Assembly: GCA_017631435.1 (NCBI GenBank)
Contig: JAGBTG010000008.1
Coordinates: 1-51,832 of the forward strand
DNA: 51,832 nt
Direction: 5' to 3'
From: Bacteroidales bacterium
GTDB taxonomy: Bacteria > Bacteroidota > Bacteroidia > Bacteroidales > UBA932
Below are positions 17,821 to 26,214 of the stretch, piece by piece. A model generated the notes under the pieces. That model had not been told where the DNA came from. It ran no database searches and was given only the letters and a program-made list of their open reading frames with translations. The stretch's first letter is position 1. Every line of letters begins with the position of its first letter. A program made the translations under genes and the position numbers.

Positions 17821-18747
17821 GTGGACAAGAGGTACAACTCATTTGTGGGCTACTTCAAACAGAAGTACGGATGCCGTCTGCAGAAAATTGTTGTGGACGC
17901 AGGTTTCACATGTCCCAACAGGGACGGAAGCAAGGGTATTGGGGGATGCACATTCTGCAACAATGATGCATTCCACCCCAATTACTCCACTCCCGACAAA
18001 TCCATCTTCCAGCAGCTGGAGGAGGGGATTGAATTCCACCTCAACCGTTACCGCAAAACGGAGGATTACCTCGCTTATTTCCAGTCATACTCAAACACAT
18101 ACGCTCCACTGGAGCACCTGAAAGGGCTGTATGAGCAGGCCCTCGCCCACCCCAAAGTAAAGGGCATTGTAATTGGCACCAGACCAGACTGCATAGATGA
18201 GCAGAAACTCGATTACCTGGCAGAACTTGCCAAAGAAAAAATTGTGATTGTTGAGTACGGAATAGAATCCTGCTACGACAAAACCCTGCAGAGGATAAAC
18301 CGCGGACACGACTTTGCCACTGCCGTTGCTGCAGTGGAGGCTACTGCAGCCAGAGGCCTGCACCAGGGAGCCCATTTCATTTTCGGCCTTCCGGGTGAAA
18401 CCATCCAGGACATTATGGGCATGGCTTCCATCATAAACAGACTCCCTGTGAATTCAGTAAAGTTCCATCAGCTGCAGATTATCAAAGGGACACAGATGGA
18501 GGCAGAGTTTGCACGTTGTCCCCAGGATTTTGTACAGTGGAAACTGGATGAATACCTCGATTTCTTCATAGATTTCCTGGAGCTGCTCCGCCCGGACCTT
18601 TACATAGAACGTTTTGCAGGAGAAGTTCCTCCACGCTTTGTAAACTCAAGTCCTTGGGGGAAAGTGCGCAATGTTGAACTTCTGCAGATGCTTGACAAGC
18701 GCCTTGAGCAACGCAATACATACCAAGGGGCAAAATACGCACCATAA
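17821..18747 (+). CDS. Radical SAM protein, TIGR01212/YhcC family (GTG start)
   Basis: A 308-residue radical SAM enzyme of the YhcC family. The [4Fe-4S] cluster Cys residues lie in FTCPNRDGSKGIGGCTFCNN (about residues 30-48), where the long gap between the first and second Cys is typical of this family. Other marks are YFQSYSNTYAPLE, GTRPDCID and ESCYDKTLQRINRGHD. The reaction is not established. Translation starts at GTG six bases beyond the yhcH stop. No in-frame ATG fits the family N-terminus (YNSFVGYFKQKYG). Confidence 0.93.
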   Translation: MDKRYNSFVGYFKQKYGCRLQKIVVDAGFTCPNRDGSKGIGGCTFCNNDAFHPNYSTPDKSIFQQLEEGIEFHLNRYRKTEDYLAYFQSYSNTYAPLEHLKGLYEQALAHPKVKGIVIGTRPDCIDEQKLDYLAELAKEKIVIVEYGIESCYDKTLQRINRGHDFATAVAAVEATAARGLHQGAHFIFGLPGETIQDIMGMASIINRLPVNSVKFHQLQIIKGTQMEAEFARCPQDFVQWKLDEYLDFFIDFLELLRPDLYIERFAGEVPPRFVNSSPWGKVRNVELLQMLDKRLEQRNTYQGAKYAP

Positions 18748-18765
18748 CACAGGATTATAATAAAT

Positions 18766-18789
18766 AAAAGGGGGACAGTCCCCCTTTTT
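18766..18789. terminator. Bidirectional terminator between the radical SAM gene and the DUF4923 gene
   Basis: A 10-bp perfect stem AAAAGGGGGA / TCCCCCTTTT with a 3-base loop and T-runs on both sides. It serves two convergent genes. Confidence 0.88.
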
Positions 18790-18809
18790 ATGCCATAAGC
18801 AGTTGCACT

Positions 18810-19469
18810 CTACTTATTCATCTTATATCCTATAAGCGCACCGTCATAGTTATCCAATAGTGTAGATATTGTTGCCAAACTTGCCTTACCGCTAACTGAG
18901 CTTGCAGCTGAAACAACCTTCTTCATAAAAGACATTAGCTTGGTTGCATCAAACAAAAGGGCCAATGATGTTCCGGTATTTGCATAAATTGCGTTGACCG
19001 TACCCAAGTTCACTCTTCCAAGCGAGCCATACTTAAGAGTAATGATCTTATTCTCCTTATCTAACGAGTAGGTTCCTTTTAAGTTCTTCACTGAGCTTCC
19101 TATCTTTACTGTCTGCGTAAAAGTAGAATCAGAATTGAATGTATAGCTTAGCGACTCGTTTATGCCAATTTTTCCATAAAGTTTCAACAGCGTATTCTCA
19201 ATTTTGGTTGTTGCAGCTGCGCCACCGGCCTGTGCCAGAAGATTGTCGCTTTTGAACTGCACCTCAGGTGCACTGTATTTCCATGTTCCGTCAATTGAGA
19301 GATCGAGCTTGGACACTGCGCCTCCTACTACATTCTCTATGATTGAAGTCACAGTATTGTTAGTGGCCCCTGAGCCAAGTAGCTGATTGAGCACGGATTG
19401 TACTCCACTCTGAGCATTGGCAACCGACACCGAAAGCGCCACGGCAATTATTGTAAACAGTTTTTTCAT
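18810..19469 (-). CDS. DUF4923 family lipocalin-like secreted protein
   Basis: A 219-residue exported protein. The start is the ATG at 19469 (MKKLFTIIAVALSVSVANA). The longer open frame begins with a TTG and lacks a signal in the right place. After the signal comes a glycine/serine helical part (SVLNQLLGSGATNNTV), then a beta-rich part with the pattern IDGTWKYSAPEVQFKSDN and TYSLDKENKIITLKYG typical of the DUF4923 lipocalin-like family of Bacteroidales. It is expected in the periplasm or outer membrane. The function is unknown. It stands alone, between two bidirectional terminators and divergent from rpsO. Confidence 0.88.
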   Translation of the reverse strand: MKKLFTIIAVALSVSVANAQSGVQSVLNQLLGSGATNNTVTSIIENVVGGAVSKLDLSIDGTWKYSAPEVQFKSDNLLAQAGGAAATTKIENTLLKLYGKIGINESLSYTFNSDSTFTQTVKIGSSVKNLKGTYSLDKENKIITLKYGSLGRVNLGTVNAIYANTGTSLALLFDATKLMSFMKKVVSAASSVSGKASLATISTLLDNYDGALIGYKMNK

Positions 19470-19538
19470 TTTGTATGTTGTTTTTAATTTCAGAATTGGA
19501 CTCAAAATTGGGAAAATAGTTTAAAATCTCAAAAAAGA

Positions 19539-19570
19539 TTTGGTGGGTAATGGAAATATTTCTACTTTTG
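19539..19570 (+). promoter_or_regulatory. rpsO promoter with both -33 and -7 elements
   Basis: TTTG at 19539-19542, a 20-base spacer, then TACTTTTG at 19563-19570. This is the best full match in the window to the Bacteroidetes promoter (-33 TTTG, -7 TAnnTTTG). Transcription should start near 19574-19578. Confidence 0.8.
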
Positions 19571-19572
19571 CG

Positions 19573-19588
19573 GTCCCAATAATGGGAC
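19573..19588 (+). promoter_or_regulatory. Hairpin at the 5' end of the rpsO leader
   Basis: GTCCC AATAAT GGGAC forms a 5-bp stem with a 6-base loop, at or next to the predicted transcription start and 24 bases before the rpsO ATG. It could protect the 5' end or take part in S15 autoregulation. Neither is shown. Confidence 0.4.
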
Positions 19589-19611
19589 AAAACCTTTAAA
19601 AATCATTTGCA

Positions 19612-19887
19612 ATGGCTGAGTATTTAACTTCAGACAAGAAAGCAGAGATTTTCGGCAAATACGGAAAGTCTAATACAGACACTGGTTCTGTTGAGAGTCA
19701 AGTTGCTTTATTTTCCTACCGTATCGCTCATCTTACACAGCACATGAAAGAGAACCACAAAGACTTTGGTACTCAGAGATCACTTCTAAGATTGGTTGGT
19801 AAGAGACGTCAGCTTCTAGATTACCTAAAAGCTAAGGATATTGAGAGATACAGAGAGCTTATCAAGGCACTAGGCCTAAGAAAATAA
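19612..19887 (+). CDS. rpsO: Ribosomal protein S15
   Basis: A 91-residue 30S subunit protein that binds 16S rRNA helices 20-22 early in assembly. The family signature is intact: NTDTGSVESQVALFSYRI, LTQHMKENHKDFGTQRSLLRLVGKRR and LLDYLKAKDIERY. The length is close to the usual 89. It is transcribed alone from a strong promoter and ended by a strong terminator. Leucine codons include an unusual share of CTA (5 of 12), in common with the susCD genes. Confidence 0.98.
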   Translation: MAEYLTSDKKAEIFGKYGKSNTDTGSVESQVALFSYRIAHLTQHMKENHKDFGTQRSLLRLVGKRRQLLDYLKAKDIERYRELIKALGLRK

Positions 19888-19904
19888 GCCTTACCAAGGA
19901 ATAC

Positions 19905-19937
19905 AAAAAGGTTGCAGGATTCTGCAACCTTTTTTTT
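19905..19937. terminator. Terminator of rpsO, shared with the convergent small secreted protein
   Basis: An 8-bp GC core GGTTGCAG / CTGCAACC with a GATT loop, extended by A/T pairs and followed by eight T on plus. The A-run on the left side makes it usable on minus as well. Confidence 0.9.
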
Positions 19938-20450
19938 CTATTTCTTCTTCAACAGGTTCTTGCCCTTGTCAAGCAAGTTCTTGCCCTTTTCCTTGGCCAT
20001 GTCAATCGGATTTTTGATTTCTCCACCACTACTCCCACTGTATTTATTAAATTGCTTCCCAGTAAGAAAGTGGAATTTCCTGGTATACCCGCTGTCTTTA
20101 ATGGTGATTGTTTGCTTGGAGAGGTCAATTTCCTTACCCTTAACAACAACCAGATCCGGATCTGTAGTAATTGTAATGGAACCTCTTTTCTTTCCCTTTT
20201 CATACCCACCTTTCACATAGATATCGAAGGTTTCAGTGTTTCCGTTCTTCTTGTAGTTCCTCATTTCCATGGTACAGTCATCTTCACTATCGCCATCAAA
20301 ACGGTAAATCATGGCCTTACGGTTGATAAAATCGCGGATAGCCCATTGGGTACCCTTTGAATCAGCATAGCAGTGAATCTCCTCTTCCTGTGCAGAAGCA
20401 GACAAGCAGATAACTATCAGCATCAAAGCTGTCAATAATACTTTCTTCAT
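19938..20450 (-). CDS. Small secreted protein with lysine-rich repeat tail, unknown function
   Basis: A 170-residue exported protein with a signal peptide of 20 residues (cleavage after LSASA). The mature part is a predicted beta-rich domain (about 25-130) containing one Cys pair candidate (HCYAD, DDCTMEM). The last 25 residues are strongly basic with an internal repeat, KGKNLLDKGKNLLKKK, which could form an amphipathic helix that binds membranes or nucleic acid. I recognise no family. It is monocistronic, downstream of a possible TTACTTTG promoter and a leader hairpin. Confidence 0.8.
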   Translation of the reverse strand: MKKVLLTALMLIVICLSASAQEEEIHCYADSKGTQWAIRDFINRKAMIYRFDGDSEDDCTMEMRNYKKNGNTETFDIYVKGGYEKGKKRGSITITTDPDLVVVKGKEIDLSKQTITIKDSGYTRKFHFLTGKQFNKYSGSSGGEIKNPIDMAKEKGKNLLDKGKNLLKKK

Positions 20451-20474
20451 ACTTTATATCTTTATAAGTTTATA

Positions 20475-20512
20475 ATGCCTTTGATTTTCAGGCATAGCCT
20501 TTAGCAAAGTAA
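20475..20512 (-). promoter_or_regulatory. Possible promoter and leader hairpin of the small secreted protein
   Basis: TTACTTTG at 20505-20512 on minus approximates the -7 consensus with a spacing slip. It is followed within ten bases by a 6-bp hairpin (ATGCCT / AGGCAT, 20475-20495), so the hairpin would sit at the 5' end of the transcript, as at rpsO. A further TATATTTG at 20604-20611 is an alternative promoter. Confidence 0.35.
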
Positions 20513-20609
20513 GGGATATTTTTTCACTTTTGCAACATTGGTAGAAACCAGAAAAACATGAAACACAACTATACAGCTGACGCACTATTTATGGGTAAGA
20601 ATACAAATA

Positions 20610-20647
20610 TAAATAAAAAGGAGGCCGGATCAGATGACCGGTCTCCT
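20610..20647 (-). terminator. Terminator of pnp
   Basis: On minus a 9-bp stem GGAGACCGG / CCGGCCTCC (one G-U pair) with a 9-base loop, followed by TTTTTATTTAT, 23 bases after the pnp stop codon. Confidence 0.85.
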
Positions 20648-20670
20648 CATTATTATTGTCGGGAAGAGAA

Positions 20671-22920
20671 TTACTCACCTTTTGGTGCGTGGTTCTCTCT
20701 TGGACCTTTTTTGCCGAAATCTTTTCTTGGACCACGGTTGCCCTCTTTGCGGTCACCCTCCGGTCTTGGACGGCGTACAGGCTCAACATAACCCTCTGGC
20801 TTCTCTAGAAGCACTTTGCGAGAAAGTCTCATCTTGCCGGTCTTGCTGTCAATCTCAAGAAGTTTTACCTCAACCTCGTCACCTACGTTAAGGACATCCT
20901 CAGTTTTCTCAACTTTCTTCCAGTCGAGCTCAGAGATGTGAAGCAAGCCCTCTTTACCAGGAAGGATCTCTACAAATGCACCGAACTCAAGGATTGAAAC
21001 CACTTTTCCTTTGTAGATTGTACCTACCTCAGGAACGGTAACGATACCTTTAACCCATGCCAATGCAGCATCCATGCTCTCCTTGTTCTCACCAAAGATA
21101 TCAACTACGCCGAATGAAGCGTTGCCCTCTTTAACCTCAGTGATGGTAACGGTTGTACCGGTCTCTTTCTGGATTTTCTGGATAACCTCACCACCTTTAC
21201 CGATGATAGCACCAATGAACTCACCCGGTACTCTAAGCTGAACGATTCTTGGAGTATGAGGTTTAAGCTCTGGTCTTGGCTCGCTGATGGTCTTCATCAT
21301 CTCACCCATAATGTGCATACGGCCCTGACGTGCCTGCTCAAGAGCTTTCTCAAGAACCTCGTAAGAAAGGCCGTCAACTTTGATATCCATCTGGGTAGCA
21401 GTGATACCGTCTACAGTACCGGTTACTTTGAAGTCCATATCACCCAAGTGATCCTCGTCACCTAGAATATCTGAAAGGACTGCATATTTACCGGTTTTTG
21501 AGTCTGAAATAAGACCCATTGCAATACCTGATACAGGTTTCTTAATCTTGATACCGGCATCCATAAGTGCTAGGGTACCTGCACATACAGTTGCCATTGA
21601 AGATGAACCGTTAGACTCAAGGATATCTGATACTACGCGTACTGCATATGGATTCTCCTCTCCTACTGGAACCATAGGTTTAAGGGCTCTGAAAGCAAGG
21701 TTACCGTGACCGATCTCCCTACGGCCGATACCTCTCGAAGCTTTTGCCTCACCTGTTGAGAATGGAGGGAAGTTATAGTGAAGTACGAATGGCTCAGTGC
21801 TCTGGACAAGAACCTCGTCCATCTCTTTCATATCCATCTTGGTACCAAGGGTTACAGTTGTAAGGGACTGTGTCTCACCTCTGGTGAAGATTGCAGAACC
21901 GTGTGCGCATGGAAGGTAGTCTACCTCGCACCAGATAGGACGGATCTGAGTAGTTGTTCTGCCGTCAAGTCTGATACCCTCATCAAGGATCATGTTACGC
22001 ATAGCCTCTTTCTCAACATCGTGGAAATAGCGGGCTACCATAAATGCCTTCTCCTCTCTCTCCTCCTCTGGGATAGTCTCAAGGAACTCCTGGTGAACAG
22101 CCTCAAATGCATCACCTCTCTCGTGTTTGCTTGTACCGCTCTTTGCAATCTCGTAGCATTTGCCATAGCAGTACTCGTGGCAAGCTGCTCTAAGAGCCTC
22201 GTCATTGGTCTCGTGGCAGTACTCCCTTTTCTGAGTCTTGCCAACCTCCTCCATAAGCTCAAGCTGAGCCTGGCACTGTTTCTTAATCTCCTCGTGAGCA
22301 TATTTGATAGCTCCCAACATTACAGCCTCGCTAACCTCTTTCATCTCACCCTCAACCATCATGATGTTATCCATGGTTGCAGCTACCATAATGTCAAGAT
22401 CTGCATTTGCCATCTGGCTGAAAGGAGGGTTGATACAGTACTCGCCATTGATTCTGGCAACTCTCACCTCTGAAATAGGGCCGTTGAAAGGAATGTCACT
22501 TACTGCAAGTGCTGCAGAAGCTGCCAAACCAGCAATTGCATCTGGCTGTATATCCTTCTCAGCTGAGATAAGGTTTACTGTAACAAAAACCTCTGCGTGG
22601 AAATCGTCTGGGAAAAGAGGTCTAAGGGCACGGTCAATAAGACGGGCTACCAAAATCTCAGAATCTGAAGCCTTACCCTCACGTTTCATAAAACCGCCAG
22701 GGAATCTACCTGCAGCTGCGAATTTCTCTTTGTAATCTACCTGCAAAGGCATGAAATCCACATTCTCTTTTGCATCTTTAGCGCAGGTTACTGCAGCAAG
22801 AAGCATAGTCTTGCCCATCTTAACCACAACAGAACCATCAGCCTGTTTAGCCAATTTTCCTGTCTCAATTTCAATTGTTCTGCCATCGCTTAGCTGGATG
22901 GTCTTTTTAACTACATTCAT
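20671..22920 (-). CDS. pnp: Polynucleotide phosphorylase
   Basis: A 749-residue 3'-5' exoribonuclease of the RNA degradosome that phosphorolyses RNA to nucleoside diphosphates. The two RNase PH cores are visible: the first from [20 protein letters not shown], with [14 protein letters not shown], and the second with [18 protein letters not shown] and [13 protein letters not shown]. An all-alpha linker lies between them. The KH domain has [18 protein letters not shown] and the S1 domain [20 protein letters not shown]. The C-terminus is a short R/K/G-rich tail ([15 protein letters not shown]). Length is normal. Monocistronic behind a structured leader (see 22935-23010). Confidence 0.98.
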   Translation of the reverse strand: MNVVKKTIQLSDGRTIEIETGKLAKQADGSVVVKMGKTMLLAAVTCAKDAKENVDFMPLQVDYKEKFAAAGRFPGGFMKREGKASDSEILVARLIDRALRPLFPDDFHAEVFVTVNLISAEKDIQPDAIAGLAASAALAVSDIPFNGPISEVRVARINGEYCINPPFSQMANADLDIMVAATMDNIMMVEGEMKEVSEAVMLGAIKYAHEEIKKQCQAQLELMEEVGKTQKREYCHETNDEALRAACHEYCYGKCYEIAKSGTSKHERGDAFEAVHQEFLETIPEEEREEKAFMVARYFHDVEKEAMRNMILDEGIRLDGRTTTQIRPIWCEVDYLPCAHGSAIFTRGETQSLTTVTLGTKMDMKEMDEVLVQSTEPFVLHYNFPPFSTGEAKASRGIGRREIGHGNLAFRALKPMVPVGEENPYAVRVVSDILESNGSSSMATVCAGTLALMDAGIKIKKPVSGIAMGLISDSKTGKYAVLSDILGDEDHLGDMDFKVTGTVDGITATQMDIKVDGLSYEVLEKALEQARQGRMHIMGEMMKTISEPRPELKPHTPRIVQLRVPGEFIGAIIGKGGEVIQKIQKETGTTVTITEVKEGNASFGVVDIFGENKESMDAALAWVKGIVTVPEVGTIYKGKVVSILEFGAFVEILPGKEGLLHISELDWKKVEKTEDVLNVGDEVEVKLLEIDSKTGKMRLSRKVLLEKPEGYVEPVRRPRPEGDRKEGNRGPRKDFGKKGPRENHAPKGE

Positions 22921-22934
22921 TATTGTTTATACAT

Positions 22935-23010
22935 CGTTGCAGCCCGCCTCCCCCTATGGGAGTTGAATTATTAAACGTTTACAGCCTTTTGTCTGCAGCG
23001 GGCTACGTTT
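22935..23010 (-). ncRNA. Structured 5' leader of the pnp mRNA
   Basis: In the RNA, GUAGCCCGC (23006-22998) pairs with GCGGGCUGC (22947-22939) to give a 9-bp outer stem with one G-U. An inner hairpin CUCCC / GGGAG (22962-22948) is stacked beside its 3' strand. The element lies wholly between the predicted promoter and the pnp start. E. coli pnp is autoregulated through an RNase III-cut leader stem. An analogous role here is inference. Confidence 0.5.
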
Positions 23011-23031
23011 TGTTTGCAGACAAAAATCGGG

Positions 23032-23039
23032 CAAAGATA
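23032..23039 (-). promoter_or_regulatory. -7 promoter element (TATCTTTG) of pnp
   Basis: An exact TAnnTTTG match 112 bases before the pnp ATG, giving an unusually long leader for this genome, about 105 nt. Confidence 0.6.
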
Positions 23040-23173
23040 GTATTTTTTTCTCCACAACCTACTCATTAACAGAAAAAAACATCTCCCAGATATCCCTCTA
23101 TACCCATACATTTAATATTCGCAAGACTGTCTTCCTGTTGTAAACCCACCCTCTCAACGCTAGCTACCAATCA

Positions 23174-23196
23174 AACTAGAGATGTAAGCTCTAGTT
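23174..23196 (-). terminator. Weak hairpin over the stop codon of the DUF4304 gene
   Basis: A perfect 8-bp stem AACTAGAG / CTCTAGTT with a 7-base loop that includes the stop codon in one arm. The T-run on minus is only TTTG, so termination is uncertain. Confidence 0.4.
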
Positions 23197-23637
23197 CATT
23201 GAAAAAAATTGCTTAACTTTTATTGGTATATCATTTCTTTTAAGAAGAGATGATCCCAAAAACATCTTAATATCATTAACTGAGTTAATTCTAGACATTT
23301 CAGAGAAAATATATTTGTTTAATATTAATTCTATTTCCTGAATTCTTTGATTATCATCAATTTCGTTATCTAAATTAAGAAGATCCCAAAGATGAACTCT
23401 TTGAAGCTCATCGTCAAAGTGAAGTCTATCCTCAATATGCATATTTGTAGAATCTAATTCTAGGTTATTTATGTTATAGCCATAATTGATATAATAATTA
23501 CTTCCAAAATTTGATTTCTGCAACATGATGATTTTAGTTATATCATCCTTGATATTTATCCATTTATTACCTCTTTTTTTAAAATAGTTTTTCATCATTA
23601 TTTTATTAAATGACGATATGAACGACTTTCTTTCCAT
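23191..23637 (-). CDS. DUF4304 family protein in an AT-rich patch
   Basis: A 148-residue soluble protein. The opening FNKIMMKNYFKKRGNKWINI, then IIMLQKSNFGSNYYINYGYN, fits DUF4304, a family of small acidic cytoplasmic proteins scattered among bacteria and often found in accessory regions. Some relatives are suspected immunity or defence-associated proteins, but no toxin gene lies nearby. Base use is clearly richer in A and T (Asn, Ile and Lys codons AAT, ATT, AAA) than in the flanking pnp and glyA genes, which suggests recent acquisition. No strong promoter is visible: TATCTTTA near 23745 is one base off the consensus. Confidence 0.75.
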   Translation of the reverse strand: MERKSFISSFNKIMMKNYFKKRGNKWINIKDDITKIIMLQKSNFGSNYYINYGYNINNLELDSTNMHIEDRLHFDDELQRVHLWDLLNLDNEIDDNQRIQEIELILNKYIFSEMSRINSVNDIKMFLGSSLLKRNDIPIKVKQFFSMN

Positions 23638-23770
23638 ATTTAGTATAAATTAATACTATATTCCATTCTCCTCCATATTCTTGCTACGTCTCAAGTTTTG
23701 GGCTTGAGGGATAGGACTTTATGCGGCTACTAAGTAGTCTGCTATAAAGATACGGGAAATTATCGGGAAG

Positions 23771-23814
23771 GAAAAAAGGCTAACCTCAAAGTCTTTGACT
23801 TTTTGGTCAGCCTT
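23771..23814 (-). terminator. Terminator of glyA
   Basis: On minus AAGGCTGACC pairs with GGTTAGCCTT (one G-U), with a smaller AAAGTC/GACTTT hairpin in the loop, followed by TTTTTTCC. It lies 26 bases after the glyA stop. Confidence 0.8.
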
Positions 23815-23840
23815 ATAAAATATCTGCAAGGAAGAGATTC

Positions 23841-25121
23841 CTACCACGCATTCAATGGTCTGCCGGCCATCAGCTGATGGGCTGCTGCCTTAACCTCTTC
23901 TCTGGTCTTCTCGCACTCAGGGTTGCTCAATACTTTGTCTACAAGCTCCACAATGAGTGCCATATCTTTCTCTACCAAACCTCTTGAGGTTACTGCAGGG
24001 GTACCTACGCGGATACCTGAAGTCTGGAATGGAGAACGGCTGTCGAATGGAACCATGTTCTTGTTTACTGTAATGTCTGCTGCTACAAGAGCCTTCTCTG
24101 CAACTTTACCTGTAAGTTCAGGGAACTTGGTTCTGAGGTCAATCAAAAGAAGGTGGTTATCTGTACCGCCAGATACTACTTTGTATCCTTTTGCCATGAA
24201 AGCCTCGCCCATGGCAGCTGCGTTTTTCTTAACCTGAACCTGATACTCCTTGAACTCAGGCTGCATCATCTCAAAGAATGAAACTGCCTTAGCTGCAATA
24301 CAGTGCTCAAGCGGACCGCCCTGGATACCTGGGAACACACTTGAGTTAAGCACTGCCGACATCATCTTCACAGCACCTTTTGGAGTTTTCAAACCCCATG
24401 GATTCTCAAAGTCCTTACCCATAAGGATGATACCACCACGAGGGCCTCTTAGAGTCTTATGTGTTGTTGAAGTTACAATGTGAGCATATTTTACAGGGTT
24501 CTTCAAAAGGCCTGCTGCAATAAGACCTGCAGGATGGGCCATATCTACCCAGAAGATAGCACCAACTTTGTCTGCGATTGCACTCATTCTCTCCCAATCC
24601 CACTCTCTTGAGTATGCCGATGCACCGCCAATGATAAGTTTTGGTTTGTGCTCAAGTGCCTTTCTCTCCATATCATCGTAATCAACAAGACCGGTCTCCT
24701 CGTTAAGGCCGTAAGCAACAGCATTGTAAAGGATACCTGAAATGTTTACAGGAGAACCGTGGGTAAGGTGGCCACCCATAGAAAGGTCCAAACCCATAAA
24801 TGTCTCGCCAGGTTTGATACAAGCTGTCATTACAGCCATATTTGCCTGAGCACCTGAGTGTGGCTGCACGTTTGCATACTCAGCCTCAAAAATCTCTTTC
24901 AAACGGTCAATCGCAAGCTGCTCTATCTGGTCTACTACCTCGCAACCGCCATAATATCTTGCGCCGGGATATCCCTCTGCATATTTGTTTGTACAAACAG
25001 AACCCAAAGCCTCAAGCACCTGGTTGGATACAAAGTTCTCTGAAGCGATAAGCTCAATACCGTTAAGCTGTCTGCTCTCCTCTTTCTTAATAAGGTCTAA
25101 AATTTGAAGATCTTGTTTCAT
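23841..25121 (-). CDS. glyA: Serine hydroxymethyltransferase
   Basis: A 426-residue PLP enzyme that interconverts serine and glycine and feeds one-carbon units to tetrahydrofolate. The start is the ATG at 25121 ([15 protein letters not shown]): the longer frame begins with TTG and adds nine unrelated residues. Marks include [28 protein letters not shown], the substrate and PLP region [13 protein letters not shown], the PLP-lysine motif [15 protein letters not shown] and the C-terminal [12 protein letters not shown]-like stretch ([13 protein letters not shown]). Length is normal. Monocistronic with its own promoter and terminator. Confidence 0.98.
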   Translation of the reverse strand: MKQDLQILDLIKKEESRQLNGIELIASENFVSNQVLEALGSVCTNKYAEGYPGARYYGGCEVVDQIEQLAIDRLKEIFEAEYANVQPHSGAQANMAVMTACIKPGETFMGLDLSMGGHLTHGSPVNISGILYNAVAYGLNEETGLVDYDDMERKALEHKPKLIIGGASAYSREWDWERMSAIADKVGAIFWVDMAHPAGLIAAGLLKNPVKYAHIVTSTTHKTLRGPRGGIILMGKDFENPWGLKTPKGAVKMMSAVLNSSVFPGIQGGPLEHCIAAKAVSFFEMMQPEFKEYQVQVKKNAAAMGEAFMAKGYKVVSGGTDNHLLLIDLRTKFPELTGKVAEKALVAADITVNKNMVPFDSRSPFQTSGIRVGTPAVTSRGLVEKDMALIVELVDKVLSNPECEKTREEVKAAAHQLMAGRPLNAW

Positions 25122-25179
25122 ATTGTAATAAAGTGTTTTAATCTGCAATTGATTTTACTGCACAACCATGCATCAAAGA

Positions 25180-25187
25180 CAAATATA
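25180..25187 (-). promoter_or_regulatory. -7 promoter element (TATATTTG) of glyA
   Basis: An exact TAnnTTTG match 58 bases before the glyA ATG, back to back with the promoter of the divergent methyltransferase gene. Confidence 0.6.
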
Positions 25188-25199
25188 GTCATTTTCGGT

Positions 25200-25207
25200 T
25201 ACATTTG
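25200..25207 (+). promoter_or_regulatory. -7 promoter element (TACATTTG) of the SpoU methyltransferase gene
   Basis: An exact TAnnTTTG match 60 bases before the ATG at 25268. The two divergent -7 boxes are only 12 bases apart. Confidence 0.55.
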
Positions 25208-25267
25208 TTAAATTTTTATATTCCGCATTTTATACACATCTTTGCACACTATTCAACAGGAGATACA

Positions 25268-25840
25268 ATGCACAGAAAATTGAAGAACAACGAGCTTGGA
25301 AGGCTTACCGAGGAGCAGTTCAAGCAGGCCGAAAAGATAAATGTAACAGTGGTTCTTGACAATATCCGCAGCCAGCACAACATTGGGGCGGCATTCAGGA
25401 CATCAGACTCTTTCCTAATTGAGAAGATTATCCTTTGCGGATGCTGTGCAACCCCTCCAACTGCCGAAATCCACAAATCTGCCCTGGGGGCGGAGTTTTC
25501 TGTAGACTGGATTTACACAAAGGAGACCACAGATGCCGTTGCCGCACTTAAGGCTGAGGGATACACCATCATCAGCATAGAGCAGGCTGAGAATTCCCTC
25601 AAACTTCAGGATATAGCAGAGTATCTTTCTCCCGACAGCAGTTCAGAAAATTTATCGGGAAGAAAATTTGCCCTTGTTTTTGGAAATGAGGTAAAAGGAG
25701 TACAGCAGGAGGTTGTGGATATGAGTGATGCTGTGATTGAGATACCTCAGTTTGGCACAAAACACTCTCTCAACATTTCCGTTTCTTTGGGAATTGTCCT
25801 TTGGGAGTTCTGCAAAAATCTGAAAATAGGGAGACAGTAA
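25268..25840 (+). CDS. SpoU/TrmH family RNA 2'-O-methyltransferase
   Basis: A 190-residue SPOUT methyltransferase acting on tRNA or rRNA ribose. The start is the ATG at 25268 (MHRKLKNNEL), which has AGGAG six bases upstream. The open frame extends 21 codons further up, but those residues do not fit the family. Motif 1 is NIRSQHNIGAAFRTSD, motif 2 ALVFGNEVKGV and motif 3 IPQFGTKHSLNISVSLGIV, all intact. The target nucleotide cannot be told from sequence. It is a single-gene unit, divergent from glyA. Confidence 0.92.
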   Translation: MHRKLKNNELGRLTEEQFKQAEKINVTVVLDNIRSQHNIGAAFRTSDSFLIEKIILCGCCATPPTAEIHKSALGAEFSVDWIYTKETTDAVAALKAEGYTIISIEQAENSLKLQDIAEYLSPDSSSENLSGRKFALVFGNEVKGVQQEVVDMSDAVIEIPQFGTKHSLNISVSLGIVLWEFCKNLKIGRQ

Positions 25841-25865
25841 AATTGCTGACCGGTACCCATAAAGC

Positions 25866-25897
25866 AAAAGAGGCAACCTTCCGGCTGCCTCTTTTTA
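25866..25897. terminator. Bidirectional terminator between the methyltransferase gene and the rnf operon end
   Basis: A 10-bp stem AAAAGAGGCA / TGCCTCTTTT with a 10-base loop and T-runs on both strands. It ends the plus methyltransferase gene and the long minus-strand run that includes rnf. Confidence 0.88.
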
Positions 25898-25900
25898 TAT

Positions 25901-26200
25901 TTATGGATTCATCATGTCCATATTCCTGAAATTGAGAATTTCGTAGATGGCTTCTATAGCCACTGCCGCAGGACCTTGCGGATCTATCATCTTGGCCTTG
26001 GTGTAGGCGTTGATGGCTTCTCCCCACAGTTGCTGCCTGCGGTAAATACCACCCAGCAAGTACCAGCCGTACGAATCTTTGGGGTTATTCTCCAAAAGCG
26101 TATTGAGCTGTGTATATGCCTCATCCAACTTACCCTCCCTAAGGAGTGCCTCTATCTCAAGAGTTGTGAGGATCTGTGATATTGCCTTCTTTTTCTCCAT
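25901..26200 (-). CDS. Small tetratricopeptide-repeat protein
   Basis: A 99-residue cytoplasmic protein with two TPR-like helix pairs: EALLREGKLDEAYTQLNTLL (about 17-36) and YGWYLLGGIYRRQQLWGEAI with NAYTKAKMIDP (about 44-75). It has no signal peptide. It is the last gene of the rnf run, 14 bases after rnfA, and would be co-transcribed with it. A role as a scaffold is possible, but nothing specific is visible. Confidence 0.85.
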   Translation of the reverse strand: MEKKKAISQILTTLEIEALLREGKLDEAYTQLNTLLENNPKDSYGWYLLGGIYRRQQLWGEAINAYTKAKMIDPQGPAAVAIEAIYEILNFRNMDMMNP

Positions 26201-26214
26201 TTCTCTCTATTGAA

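Noticed and set aside
21778-22473. A 231-codon open frame on plus inside pnp
   Set aside because: It is the shadow of the pnp reading frame. It has leucine/histidine-rich composition without motifs, while the minus strand carries a complete, conserved PNPase.
23691-23709. Hairpin CTCAAG/CTTGAG upstream of the DUF4304 gene as an operator or attachment site
   Set aside because: A 6-bp stem is expected by chance in AT-rich DNA, and no second copy or flanking repeat supports either role.
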